From Ciceribacter sp. T2.26MG-112.2 (GTDB taxonomy: Bacteria > Pseudomonadota > Alphaproteobacteria > Rhizobiales > Rhizobiaceae), in contig NZ_UEYQ01000029.1 in assembly GCF_900492205.1 (NCBI RefSeq), positions 1 through 40,580 on the forward strand: a stretch of DNA of 40,580 bases, given 5' to 3'. Positions 1 to 11,002 of this stretch are shown piece by piece. Under the pieces are notes generated by a model. It was not told the DNA's origin. It was given only the letters and a program-made list of their open reading frames with translations, and ran no database searches. Position numbers and translations under genes: made by a program. Every line of letters starts with the position of its first letter. Within the stretch, counting starts at the first letter, position 1.

Positions 1-435
1 ACGTTTCTCTTTCTTCTCATCTTCAATTGTCAAAAAACAGACGATACTAAACCGTCACGAAAACTTCCCGCCAAACCATCAAGCCCGGCAACCCATCAGC
101 ATCTCAGCCAATTTCCAGAAGATTTCTTTTGAACCAGAGTGCCGCTCGCCTCGTCGGCGCCGCCCTCTCGTTCGGTGAAGCGGCTTATACGGCCACTCCC
201 TTTTCCCGTCAACAGTACTCTTACAAAAATCTCACAAAATATGACAGGCCATTGATAAACATGGGGAAATACAGTTTCACGCGGTACCGATGCCGAAATC
301 CGCTCGTCCCTGCCCGGTTTTCCCCGCCTGCCGACCACCCCGCCCGCAGCTTCTTGATCCCCGGCCGCGGGAATTCCACAATTGCTCTCTAACAGCATGT
401 CGAAGACTGTCGCGCGCATTCCTTATAGGCCCGAT

Positions 436-461
436 CCGGCCAGGTTTGCCGGCCAGGTTTG
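436..461. repeat. Two-copy 13-bp tandem repeat
   Basis: CCGGCCAGGTTTG occurs twice head to tail with no spacer (436-448 and 449-461), upstream of the M23 peptidase gene. It may be a slippage duplication. No function can be assigned. Confidence 0.7.
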
Positions 462-521
462 ACGGACCGGGCCAAAACATGCTGATTATGGCGCCGGCCA
501 GCCTGGTCGGCCAGTATGGAG

Positions 522-537
522 GACCGCGCGCGCGGTC
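522..537. repeat. Perfect 16-bp GC palindrome upstream of the M23 gene
   Basis: GACCGCGCGCGCGGTC reads the same on both strands and ends 33 bases before the ATG at 571. In RNA it could fold into a 6-bp hairpin with a GCGC loop within the leader. It could be an operator, a leader hairpin or chance in GC-rich DNA. Confidence 0.5.
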
Positions 538-570
538 TGCGCGCGACACGAAGGGAACGATAGCCAACCG

Positions 571-2520
571 ATGATGACGGATCGAAGCATGGTACGATCG
601 CTTGGAACCGAGCCGCCGATCCTGGCGGATGGCTACCGCGCGCCCGACCGGCGGGAGATTTCGCTGCGCTGGCTGTCCGGCACCTTTCTGACCGGCATCA
701 CCTCCTGCATCCTGATGGGCGTTGCCCTGTTTGCCGCCCTCGACGGTCGCCAGCAATTGGCGATCCCGGCCGAGGCCTATGCGGCGACCGGCGACCCCGC
801 CGCCGACCCGGACCTCAAGAGCGTGTCGCGCGGCGGTCGGCTGCTCGGTCCGAAGATCGCCGCCCGCCCGGTCGACAAGGCGATCCTCGAGGTCTCGACC
901 GTCACCCATGACGGCGAGCGCGAGGTGGTGCGGCGCCAGCCCTTCGCCCATGTCAAGATGAAGCTGGCGATGAACTACAAGACCCAGGAGAATTATCCCG
1001 CCTTCGATCCGCTGGCGATCTTCGCCGCCGACGAGAAGGTCGCGCCGGGCGCGGTGCGCACCGGCACGATCTACGGCTCGGACGTCGAATCCGAGGTGAG
1101 CCTGAAGACGACGGCCTTCCCTGTCTCCGGCAGCACCACGCCCTTTGCCGGCGGCATGTCGTTCGACGAGGTCGAGGAGAATGTCCGCACCAATGGCTCG
1201 GTGCTCACCGACGGCTCGACCCAGGTCGCCGCGCTCTATTACATCGACCCGCAGCGCTTCGACAGCGATGCCGGCGTCGACATCGCCGCGGGCCTTGCCG
1301 CCCGCGTCGTCGAGCAGAACATGAGCGTCGCCGAACCGGAGATCCTGACGCCCGAGACGCCGGAATATGCCGACGACGTCCTGCCGGTTCGCAGTCCGCA
1401 GCCGATCGAGGCAGTGCTGATGGCCGCCGGCTACCCGAAATCCAAGGCCGGCGACATCGCCCGCGCGCTCGAGCCGCATGCCGGTGGGAGCGAGCTTGCC
1501 GAAGGCGACGTGCTGCGCATCGGCATCATCCAGCGCGGCGAGGAGGCCCGGGTGGTGCGCATCAGCCTTTATCGCCACCGGGGCCATGTGGTGACGCTGG
1601 CGGTCAATGATGCCGGTCGGCTGGTCGGCGGCGAAGAGCCGCCGCCGCTCGATGCCGTGGCCGGCGCCTTCGACGAGAACGCCCCGCAAATGCCCAGTTC
1701 CGCCCGCGACCTGCCGCGCGTCTATGACGGCATCTATCGCGCCGCGCTCTCCTACGGCATGAACCGCGACATGACGGCGCTGGTGGTCAAGCTGCTTGCC
1801 GCCAATGTCGACTTCCAGGCGCAGTTGAAGCCGACCGATACGCTCGAGGCCTTCTTCTCGGTCGAGGACGAGAACGGCGAGGCGACCGACGAGAGCGAAC
1901 TTCTCTATGTCCGCGCGCGCTTCGGCGACACGGTCACGACCTTCTACCGCTTCCAGAATCCGGATGACGGCTCGGTCGACTATTTCGACGAGAACGGCAA
2001 GTCTATCCGCCAGTTCCTGCTGCGCAATCCCGTGCCGAACGGCGTCTTCAAGTCGGGCTTCGGCATGCGCCGCCATCCGATCCTCGGCTATTCTCGCATG
2101 CATACCGGTACCGATTGGGCCGCACCCCGCGGCACGCCGATCATCGCCTCGGGCAATGGCACGGTGGAAAAGGCCGGCTGGGACAGTGGCGGCTACGGCA
2201 ACCAGACGCTGGTCCGCCATGCCAACGGCTACGTCACCTCCTACAACCACCAGAGCGCCATCGCCAAGGGCGTGAAGCCGGGCGCGACGGTCCGCCAGGG
2301 CCAGGTGATCGGCTATGTCGGCAATACCGGGCTGTCGACCGGACCGCATTTGCATTACGAGCTGATCGTCAACGGCACCAAGGTAGACCCCTTGCGCGTC
2401 CGCCTGCCCGGCGGCAAGTCGCTCGAGGGCGAGACGCTCGCCAAGTTCGAGGCCGAACGCCAGCGCATCGACGCCCTGCTGACCTCCGGCGGCAAGCCGC
2501 CGGAAATGGCGAGCAACTGA
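571..2520 (+). CDS. M23 family metallopeptidase (LytM/NlpD-type murein endopeptidase)
   Basis: This 649-residue envelope protein is probably a zinc-dependent endopeptidase that cuts peptide cross-links in peptidoglycan. The N-terminus has a cytoplasmic head, then one hydrophobic segment at about residues 36-58, so the rest should face the periplasm. A long middle region (about 60-490) has no motif I can name. The catalytic M23 domain is at the C-terminus (about 500-610). Its zinc ligands are visible: H511 and D515 in HTGTD, and H595 in HLH, with H593 and H560 as the catalytic histidines. All key residues are present, so it should be active rather than a LytM-type activator. ATG at 571 is chosen over ATGs at 574 and 589 because it is the first in frame; the ribosome site is weak (GAAGGGA about 15 bases upstream). 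The gene converges on clpB. Confidence 0.9.
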   Translation: MMTDRSMVRSLGTEPPILADGYRAPDRREISLRWLSGTFLTGITSCILMGVALFAALDGRQQLAIPAEAYAATGDPAADPDLKSVSRGGRLLGPKIAARPVDKAILEVSTVTHDGEREVVRRQPFAHVKMKLAMNYKTQENYPAFDPLAIFAADEKVAPGAVRTGTIYGSDVESEVSLKTTAFPVSGSTTPFAGGMSFDEVEENVRTNGSVLTDGSTQVAALYYIDPQRFDSDAGVDIAAGLAARVVEQNMSVAEPEILTPETPEYADDVLPVRSPQPIEAVLMAAGYPKSKAGDIARALEPHAGGSELAEGDVLRIGIIQRGEEARVVRISLYRHRGHVVTLAVNDAGRLVGGEEPPPLDAVAGAFDENAPQMPSSARDLPRVYDGIYRAALSYGMNRDMTALVVKLLAANVDFQAQLKPTDTLEAFFSVEDENGEATDESELLYVRARFGDTVTTFYRFQNPDDGSVDYFDENGKSIRQFLLRNPVPNGVFKSGFGMRRHPILGYSRMHTGTDWAAPRGTPIIASGNGTVEKAGWDSGGYGNQTLVRHANGYVTSYNHQSAIAKGVKPGATVRQGQVIGYVGNTGLSTGPHLHYELIVNGTKVDPLRVRLPGGKSLEGETLAKFEAERQRIDALLTSGGKPPEMASN

Positions 2521-2601
2521 CACCGGTTGAGGAGGCGCGCGAGCAGCGTCACACTGGTTCAGTCCGCCAGCTTATCAAGAAGGCTCTCCGTCATGACGGC
2601 A

Positions 2602-2631
2602 AAAAGGTGGACCCCGAAGGGACCGCCTTTC
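2602..2631 (-). terminator. Terminator after clpB (possibly bidirectional)
   Basis: The arms AAAGGTGG (2604-2611) and CCGCCTTT (2624-2631) pair over 8 bases with one G-T wobble, and inner CCC/GGG extends the stem. On the minus strand a T5 run follows, at 2606-2602. It lies 28 bases past the clpB stop. It could also end the convergent M23 transcript, though less efficiently. Confidence 0.75.
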
Positions 2632-2658
2632 ATCATTGCGTGAACGTGGGTCGTTTGA

Positions 2659-5262
<2,604 letters not shown>

Positions 5263-5370
5263 ATCTGCCTGTCTCCGGTAGCCGCCCTGCCCGTTCGGCA
5301 CAGCGCGGCGGTTGAGATGGAACCCCCTGAAAAGGCGGGCCCTGTGGGACTTCCTCGTCCCTTCAACCGA

Positions 5371-5402
5371 GATATGGGGAAGGATTTTCGGCGTTTAAAG
5401 AG
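5371..5402 (-). promoter_or_regulatory. Candidate sigma-32 (RpoH) heat-shock promoter of clpB
   Basis: Read on the minus strand, CTCTTTAAA (5402-5394) is followed after 14 bases by CCCCATATC (5379-5371). The classical heat-shock consensus is CCCTTGAA, 13-15 bases, CCCCATNTA. The -10 fits very well and the -35 only moderately. It lies about 110 bases before the clpB start. The link to RpoH is inferred from the match and the known heat control of clpB. Confidence 0.6.
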
Positions 5403-5523
5403 CGGTTTAGGGCAAAAGTTCGGTGATTGACGAAGCGCAATTCCAGCGCGCACGACCCAGAGCCTTTCCTGGGCGGGGCAAACGGCCTGGCGGTCGACAG
5501 CGTCGATATCTGCCCCAAAAAGC

Positions 5524-5559
5524 GAAAACCCCTCCTTCCGAAAGGAAGAAGGGGTTTCG
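5524..5559 (-). terminator. Terminator after the DUF4167 gene
   Basis: AAACCCC (5526-5532) pairs with GGGGTTT (5551-5557), and the inner TCCTTCC/GGAAGAA arms extend the stem with one mismatch around a short loop. It lies 22 bases beyond the stop of the DUF4167 gene. Confidence 0.65.
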
Positions 5560-5581
5560 ATCCGATCATCGCCTTGTCCGA

Positions 5582-6346
5582 TCACTCGGAAGGAGCAAGC
5601 GCCGGTTCCGGCGCATCGGCCGGAGTGGCTGCATCGCCGCCTTCCGAACCCTCTTCACCAGAGGCCCGGCGCGGCTGGCGGCGCGGACGGCTGGCGGCGT
5701 TGCGGCGGCGCGGCTGGCGCTCGCTCGAACCCTCGACAGCGCTTTCCGCGGCGGCGGCGACAGCCTCGGCCGGCATCTCGTCCAGCACCGGCTGCGGCCC
5801 GGTCCCGGCGATTTCCGGCTGTTCGCGGCGCGGTTGGCGCGGCTGCGTCTGGGGTCGCTGCGGCTGCTGCTGCGGTTGCGGCTGGGGTCGCGGTTGCGGC
5901 CGCTGCTGTTGCTGCGGCTGGGCGGCCTGCGAACCGATCGTCGGCTCGTCCATGCCGTCCATGTCGTCGCCATCGCGGTCGTTGTATTCGCTGCGGTCGT
6001 CCCGCTCGTCGCGATCGTCCCGTTCGTCACGGTCGTCGCGCTGGAAGCGCTCCTGCATCTGCGCCTGGGCGGCGGCTATGATGCGGTTGTAATGCTCGGC
6101 GTGCTGCAGATAGTTTTCCGCCATGACCCGGTCGCCGGCGCTCTGTGCGTCGCGGGCGAGCGTCGCGTATTTCTCGGCGATGTGCTGGGCGGTGCCACGG
6201 ATCTTCACGTCAGGACCGGAACTGTCATACGTCCGGGTCAGCGGGTTGGCACCCTTGCGGTTGAAATTGCCGCCACCGCTACCGCTGCCACCACCGCCGC
6301 CGCCGTTACGTCCGCGGCCGCGCTTGTTCTGCTGTCCTGGCCTCAT
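5582..6346 (-). CDS. DUF4167 domain protein with long disordered tail
   Basis: This 254-residue protein has an N-terminal basic/Gly-rich stretch (residues 1-30), then the conserved DUF4167 core (about 31-98) with the segment around AEKYATLARDA, which looks helical. After it come acidic/basic repeats of the type RDDRDE (about 103-128) and a Gln/Pro/Arg-rich tail (about 140-175), ending in Arg-rich and Ala/Glu-rich stretches. DUF4167 is widespread in Rhizobiales, and I know of no established function. The basic Gly-rich head and low-complexity tail resemble RNA-binding or phase-separating proteins; that is inference only. It follows prmC on the same strand after 338 bases and probably has its own promoter. 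The ATG is preceded by AGGTGA. Confidence 0.85.
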   Translation of the reverse strand: MRPGQQNKRGRGRNGGGGGGSGSGGGNFNRKGANPLTRTYDSSGPDVKIRGTAQHIAEKYATLARDAQSAGDRVMAENYLQHAEHYNRIIAAAQAQMQERFQRDDRDERDDRDERDDRSEYNDRDGDDMDGMDEPTIGSQAAQPQQQQRPQPRPQPQPQQQPQRPQTQPRQPRREQPEIAGTGPQPVLDEMPAEAVAAAAESAVEGSSERQPRRRNAASRPRRQPRRASGEEGSEGGDAATPADAPEPALAPSE

Positions 6347-6684
6347 CGATAATTCACCTGAATTTTTCTGTTGTGCTGATAAATGGCAACGCTGTTGGTT
6401 CTGGTTCGGACCGGACCAAGGCTTTGCGTGCCGCGGGCATACTGCGCCATCGCTCTCGTGCCGCTGGTGATAGTCAAGTTTACTGAGTTACGCATCGGGA
6501 TTTGCTCGTCCCGTGAAGCCCGGTCACGAGATGAAAACGTGGCAAACCCAGACCCGAACGAATCTCGTTCATTCCCTGCTGCCCGTTGCGTGCCCGCAAA
6601 CTATTACGCTTCATCTGGAAAACCAAGCCTTTTCTTTCAAAAGCCCAATTATCCTTAGCATACGCAGCAAGTCGCCGTCCGGCT
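6347..6684. other. Intergenic region between prmC and the DUF4167 gene
   Basis: These 338 bases probably carry the promoter of the DUF4167 gene (minus strand). A TTGACT hexamer is present on the minus strand near 6467-6473, but I found no good -10 at the right distance. No strong hairpin terminator for prmC is apparent and no coding frame looks real. Confidence 0.5.
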
Positions 6685-7548
6685 TCACCGTGTAAACAGC
6701 AGGACCCGATCATTGCCACCATGGTCGCGGTGCCATTCGATCAGGGAAAATCCGTTCTGTTCAAAGAGTTGCACGACATCTTCCCGCTGGTCGTAGCCGA
6801 TCTCGACACCGACGATGCCATCGGCAAGCAGATGCTGCGATGCATTTTCGGCGATCGCCCGATAGGCTTCCAGGCCGTCCCGACCGCCGTCCAGCGCCTT
6901 GCGGGGGTCGTAATCCTTGACCTCCGGCTCCAGCGACTCGACCACGTCCGTGGGTATATAGGGCGGATTTGACACGATGATGTCGAAGCTCTCGTCGATC
7001 GCCTCGAACCATGCGCTCTCACGCGTCTCGAACCGCTCGGCCACGCCGTTGAGATGGGCATTGGCCGCGGCGATTTGAAGGGCACCCGGCGAAATATCGC
7101 TGCCGAGCGCGCGCGCCTGCGGGCATTCCTTCAGCAGGGCGAGCGCGATCGCCCCGGTGCCGGTGCCCATGTCGAGGATGCTGACGACGGCCTTCTGCGC
7201 CGCCATGCGCTTCAGGTGGGCCAGAACGGCATCGACGAGCACCTCGGTGTCGGGCCGCGGTTCCAGCGTGTCCGGCGACAGCCTGAGGTCGATCCCGTGG
7301 AATTCGCGGTGGCCGAGAATGCGGTGGACCGGCTCATGCCTCAGTCGTCGTGCCACCGCGTCTGCGATCACCGAGCGTTCGCGCTCCGTCACCGGCCGGT
7401 CGCCCTGCGTGAAGATCTCCGTCGTCGAAAGCCCGAGCAGGCCGGCCAGAAGGATGCGCGTCTCGATCGCCGCATCGGCAAAGCCGGCATCGGTAAGCAC
7501 CGCCCGCGTCTCGGCGAAGACCGCGCCGAGCCGAGCCGCGCCGCTCAT
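6685..7548 (-). CDS. prmC: Release factor glutamine N5-methyltransferase PrmC (HemK)
   Basis: This 287-residue SAM-dependent enzyme methylates the glutamine of the GGQ motif in release factors 1 and 2, which speeds up peptide release. It has the usual N-terminal helical domain, a Rossmann-type SAM site around [12 protein letters not shown], and the diagnostic NPPY at residues 194-197 that holds the glutamine substrate. The length is typical. Its ATG overlaps the prfA stop by 4 bases (ATGA), so enzyme and substrate are translationally coupled. This is a classical arrangement and supports the call. Confidence 0.96.
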   Translation of the reverse strand: MSGAARLGAVFAETRAVLTDAGFADAAIETRILLAGLLGLSTTEIFTQGDRPVTERERSVIADAVARRLRHEPVHRILGHREFHGIDLRLSPDTLEPRPDTEVLVDAVLAHLKRMAAQKAVVSILDMGTGTGAIALALLKECPQARALGSDISPGALQIAAANAHLNGVAERFETRESAWFEAIDESFDIIVSNPPYIPTDVVESLEPEVKDYDPRKALDGGRDGLEAYRAIAENASQHLLADGIVGVEIGYDQREDVVQLFEQNGFSLIEWHRDHGGNDRVLLFTR

Positions 7549-8624
7549 GTCGGCTCGCCCAGTTGCGCCAGCTGCCCGGCCTGGTAGTCGGCAATCAGCG
7601 CATCGACCATTTCGTCGATGTCGCCCTCCATCATCCGGTCGAGCTTGTAGAGCGTCAGGTTGATGCGGTGGTCGGTAACGCGCCCTTGCGGAAAGTTGTA
7701 GGTGCGGATGCGCTCGGAGCGGTCGCCCGAGCCCACCTGGCTCTTGCGATCGGCCGAGCGCTCGTTGTCGGTGCGCTGCCGCTCCATGTCGTAGAGCCTG
7801 GAGCGCAGCACCTGCATCGCCTTGGCGCGGTTCTGGTGCTGCGACTTTTCCGAGGAGGTGACGACGAGACCGGTCGGCAGATGGGTGATGCGCACCGCCG
7901 AATCGGTCGTGTTGACGTGCTGCCCGCCGGCGCCCGAGGAGCGCATCGTGTCGATGCGGATGTCTTCCGGGCGGATCTCGATGTCGATCTCCTCGGCCTC
8001 CGGCAGCACGGCGACGGTGGCCGCAGACGTGTGGATGCGCCCGCTCGCTTCCGTTTCCGGCACGCGCTGCACGCGGTGCACGCCGGATTCGAATTTAAGC
8101 TTGGAGAACACGCCGCGTCCGGTGATCGTCGCGATGATTTCCTTGAAGCCGCCCGCTTCCCCTTCGCTGGCCGACAGCACCTCCACCTTCCACCCCTTGG
8201 TGGAGGCGAAGCGCTCATACATGCGAAACAGGTCCCCGGCGAACAGCGCGGCTTCCGACCCGCCGGTGCCGGCGCGGATTTCCAGGATCGCGCTCTTCTC
8301 GTCGGCGGCATCTTTGGGCAGGAGCAGGATCTGCATGTCCTTTTCCAGACCCTCGATGCGCGCCTCGACGTCGGGCATTTCCATCTCGGCGAGGTCGCGC
8401 ATCTCGCGGTCGGTCGTCTTGTCGGCAAGCAGGGCTTTTAACCCCGCCAGCTCGGCGATCGCCGTCTCGTATTCGCGGATCTTCTTCACCACCGGCTGAA
8501 GCTCGGAATATTCCGAGGCGAGCTTGACGTAAACGTCGGCCGCAGGCCCCGCCGACATGCGCGCCTCTATCTCGCCGAACCGGCGTTCGAGTTCGCGCAT
8601 TTTCTCGACAGGAAGCTTCGCCAC
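7545..8624 (-). CDS. prfA: Peptide chain release factor 1
   Basis: This 359-residue protein recognises UAA and UAG stop codons and triggers peptide release on the ribosome. The catalytic GGQ is at residues 233-235, the same numbering as in E. coli. The stop-codon reading tripeptide region reads [14 protein letters not shown], giving P-E-T, a variant that fits the PxT rule of RF1 and not the SPF of RF2. The start is a GTG (codons for [12 protein letters not shown]) with GGAG six bases upstream; an ATG eight codons inside is less well placed. It follows ptsP after 23 bases and overlaps prmC by 4 bases, so ptsP-prfA-prmC look like one operon. Confidence 0.97.
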   Translation of the reverse strand: MAKLPVEKMRELERRFGEIEARMSAGPAADVYVKLASEYSELQPVVKKIREYETAIAELAGLKALLADKTTDREMRDLAEMEMPDVEARIEGLEKDMQILLLPKDAADEKSAILEIRAGTGGSEAALFAGDLFRMYERFASTKGWKVEVLSASEGEAGGFKEIIATITGRGVFSKLKFESGVHRVQRVPETEASGRIHTSAATVAVLPEAEEIDIEIRPEDIRIDTMRSSGAGGQHVNTTDSAVRITHLPTGLVVTSSEKSQHQNRAKAMQVLRSRLYDMERQRTDNERSADRKSQVGSGDRSERIRTYNFPQGRVTDHRINLTLYKLDRMMEGDIDEMVDALIADYQAGQLAQLGEPT

Positions 8625-8630
8625 CCTTTA

Positions 8631-8634
8631 CTCC
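8631..8634 (-). promoter_or_regulatory. Ribosome binding site that supports the GTG start of prfA
   Basis: GGAG on the minus strand lies six bases before the GTG at 8624-8622. This favours the GTG over the downstream ATG at 8600. Confidence 0.6.
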
Positions 8635-8647
8635 ACGTTATATTCGG

Positions 8648-10915
8648 TCAGAGGGGAATATTGTTGTCTTCGGCAAAGCCGACAAGGATGTCCCTGAGCG
8701 GCAGATGCGAATGATGATCGTCGAGCGCCGTGTTGAGCTCCCGGCTCAGTTGGTCGACGTCAAGCCCGAGCAGCATGGCCTTGACCGGGCCGATCGCCGT
8801 CGGCGCCATCGAGATCGAGCGGAAGCCGATGCCGAGCAGCGCCATCGCCGAAAGCGGCTTGCCCGCCATCTCGCCGCAGAGCGTCACCGGCGTTTCGTGC
8901 CGGTTGGCGGCGCGCACGATATCGCGCAGGATCCTGAGGAACGGCCGGCCCAGCACGTCGAAGCGGTCGGAGACGCGGGCATTGCCACGGTCGACCGCCA
9001 TCGAGAACTGGAACAGGTCGTTGGAGCCGACCGAGACGAAGTCGACCTCCTGCATCAGCTCGTCGAGCTGCCACATCAGCGCCGGCACTTCGAGCATGGC
9101 GCCGAACTGCAGCTTCTTCGGCAGCGGATGACCGAACTTGGAGAGGTGCTGCACCTCCTTCTGCATCAGCTCGCGCACGGCCCGGATTTCGCCGACCTCG
9201 GTTACCATCGGCAACATCATTTTCAGCTCGCCGCCGGCGGCCGCCTTCAGCAGCGCCCGCAGTTGGGTGCGCAGCAGGCCCGGCCGGTCGAGCGACAGGC
9301 GGATCGCCCGCCAGCCGAGCGCCGGGTTTTCCTCTTCATGGCCGCGGAAATAGGAGACCACCTTGTCGCCGCCGATATCCAGCGTGCGGAAAGTGACGGG
9401 CCGTCCGCCCGACTGGCGCAGCACGCTGCGATAGAAGCTCTCCTGCTCCTCGCCCTTCGGCATGGTCGAGGAAATCATGAACTGCAATTCGGTGCGGAAC
9501 AGGCCGATGCCTTCTGCCCCCGATTCGGCAAGCTGCGGCAGGTCGACCAGCAGGCCGGCATTCATCTGCAGCGTGATCCGCTTGCCGTCCTTGGTGAGCG
9601 GCTCGACGTCGCGCAGCGCGCGGAACTGCTCCTGGCGGCGGGCGCGCAGCTTGACCTTCTCCTCATAGGCCTTCTGCAGGTCGGCCACGGGCCGCACATG
9701 CACCTTGCCGTCGTCTCCGTCGATGATCACCGGGTCGCCGTTTTCGGCCAGCGCCACCGCGCCCGTCGCCTGGCCGACCACGGCAATGCCCATGGCGCGC
9801 GCCACGATCACCACGTGGCTGGTCACGGCGCCTTCTTCCAGCACCAGGCCACGCAGGTTGGCGCGCGGATAGTCCAGAAGCTCGGCCGCCCCCATGGCGC
9901 GGGCAAAGACGATCGCATCGGCCGGAAAGCTCTCGGTCTGGCTGTGCGGCGAAAAACCGGTCAGCTGGCGCAACAGCCGGTTGGCGAGATCGTCGAAATC
10001 GTGCATCCGCTCGCGCAGATAGGGGTCGGTGAGGCGCATCATCCGCGCCTTGGTGTCGCTCTGCACCTTCTCGACCGCGGCTTCCGCCGTAAGTCCGTTG
10101 TGGATCGCCTCTTCCATGCGCCGGACCCAGCCCTGGTCATGGGCGAACATGCGATAGGTCTCGAGCACGTCGCGGTGCTCGCCTTCCATCGACACTTCCC
10201 GCCTGGACAGCATGTCGTCGATCGAGATCCTGAGCGAACCGAGCGCGTCGGCGAGCCGTCGGATTTCCGTCTCGGTGTCTTCGTTGAGCAGGTTGGTGAC
10301 GACGATGCGCGGCTCGTGCAGCACGACATAGCCGAGCCCGATGCCTTCGTTATAGCCGTCGCCATCGATCGTCACCGGACGCGTCAGGTCCAGTTCCAGG
10401 CCCGGGCGGGTGATCTTCTTCAGTTCGCCGGTCGCGATCATCTCGGCCAGAACCATGGCGGTGGTTTCGAGCGCTTCAAGCTCGTCTTCCCGGTAGTTGC
10501 GTTGCGCCTTGTTCTGCACGACGAGAACGCCCAAACTGCGGCCGGCGCGCAGGATCGGCACGCCAAGGAAGGAATGATAGATCTCCTCGCCGGTTTCCGG
10601 CAGGTATCGGAAGGCCGGATGCGCCTGAGCGTCGGAGAGGTTGAGTGGCTGGGCGGACGCCGCGATCGTGCCGACCAGGCCCTGGCCCATCTTCAGCTGG
10701 GCGAGGTGGACAGCATCCTTGTTGAGGCCTTCGGTCGCGTAGAGCTCAAGCACCCCGTCGGCGCGCAGCACATAGGCCGAACACACTTCCGCGACCATGT
10801 TGCTCGCGATCTGGCGAACGATCTGGTCAAGGCGCTCCTGTGGCTCGAGCGGTTCCGCCATCAACTCGCGCAACCGCTTGAGAAGGACGCGCGGACCCGC
10901 GGAAAGGTCTCTCAT
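8648..10915 (-). CDS. ptsP: Nitrogen-PTS enzyme I, EI-Ntr (PtsP)
   Basis: This 755-residue protein takes phosphate from phosphoenolpyruvate and passes it to NPr, the first step of the regulatory PTS-Ntr cascade that in rhizobia links carbon/nitrogen state to potassium transport and other processes. An N-terminal GAF sensor domain (about 20-165) separates it from sugar-PTS EI. The phospho-acceptor histidine is H367 in TSHVV. The PEP-binding barrel follows, with EGIGLFRTE and DIGGDKVVSYF, and the catalytic cysteine C680 in LCGEMAGKP. All catalytic residues are present. It sits 87 bases downstream of lysC and 23 bases before prfA on the same strand; the lysC-ptsP pairing is common in Rhizobiales. 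Confidence 0.95.
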   Translation of the reverse strand: MRDLSAGPRVLLKRLRELMAEPLEPQERLDQIVRQIASNMVAEVCSAYVLRADGVLELYATEGLNKDAVHLAQLKMGQGLVGTIAASAQPLNLSDAQAHPAFRYLPETGEEIYHSFLGVPILRAGRSLGVLVVQNKAQRNYREDELEALETTAMVLAEMIATGELKKITRPGLELDLTRPVTIDGDGYNEGIGLGYVVLHEPRIVVTNLLNEDTETEIRRLADALGSLRISIDDMLSRREVSMEGEHRDVLETYRMFAHDQGWVRRMEEAIHNGLTAEAAVEKVQSDTKARMMRLTDPYLRERMHDFDDLANRLLRQLTGFSPHSQTESFPADAIVFARAMGAAELLDYPRANLRGLVLEEGAVTSHVVIVARAMGIAVVGQATGAVALAENGDPVIIDGDDGKVHVRPVADLQKAYEEKVKLRARRQEQFRALRDVEPLTKDGKRITLQMNAGLLVDLPQLAESGAEGIGLFRTELQFMISSTMPKGEEQESFYRSVLRQSGGRPVTFRTLDIGGDKVVSYFRGHEEENPALGWRAIRLSLDRPGLLRTQLRALLKAAAGGELKMMLPMVTEVGEIRAVRELMQKEVQHLSKFGHPLPKKLQFGAMLEVPALMWQLDELMQEVDFVSVGSNDLFQFSMAVDRGNARVSDRFDVLGRPFLRILRDIVRAANRHETPVTLCGEMAGKPLSAMALLGIGFRSISMAPTAIGPVKAMLLGLDVDQLSRELNTALDDHHSHLPLRDILVGFAEDNNIPL

Positions 10916-10954
10916 CGCGTGGCTGCTCCCGAATGTGTCATTGGTCGGGCGGAA

Positions 10955-10980
10955 CCGCCGCCCGCGACGCCAGGCGGCGG
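10955..10980 (-). other. GC-rich hairpin between lysC and ptsP
   Basis: CCGCCGCC (10955-10962) and GGCGGCGG (10973-10980) are perfect inverted repeats with a 10-base loop, in the 87-base gap of the lysC-ptsP unit. No T run follows on the minus strand, so it is not a typical intrinsic terminator. It may stabilise or process the lysC mRNA or reduce read-through into ptsP. Confidence 0.5.
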
Positions 10981-11002
10981 GAGGCGGACCCGCTCTACGG
11001 AA

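Larger units (their letters stand above)
1..570. other. 5' stretch without a recognisable gene
   Basis: I see no convincing gene here. Positions about 170-285 are clearly more AT-rich than the surroundings and could hold promoter elements, but I found no well-spaced -35/-10 pair I would defend. The 3' part carries a perfect tandem 13-mer (436-461) and a 16-base palindrome (522-537), described separately. Short open frames on both strands have no family resemblance. The stretch probably holds the end of an upstream transcription unit and the leader of the M23 peptidase gene. Confidence 0.5.
5263..5581. other. Intergenic region: clpB promoter/leader and terminator of the DUF4167 gene
   Basis: These 319 bases separate two minus-strand genes. 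They contain the sigma-32-like promoter of clpB with a leader of about 100 bases, and the terminator of the DUF4167 gene (5524-5559). I see no gene in the rest. Confidence 0.7.

Noticed and set aside
277..2523. A 748-codon open frame antisense to the M23 peptidase
   Set aside because: Shadow frame; the plus-strand gene has its catalytic residues and a good fold.
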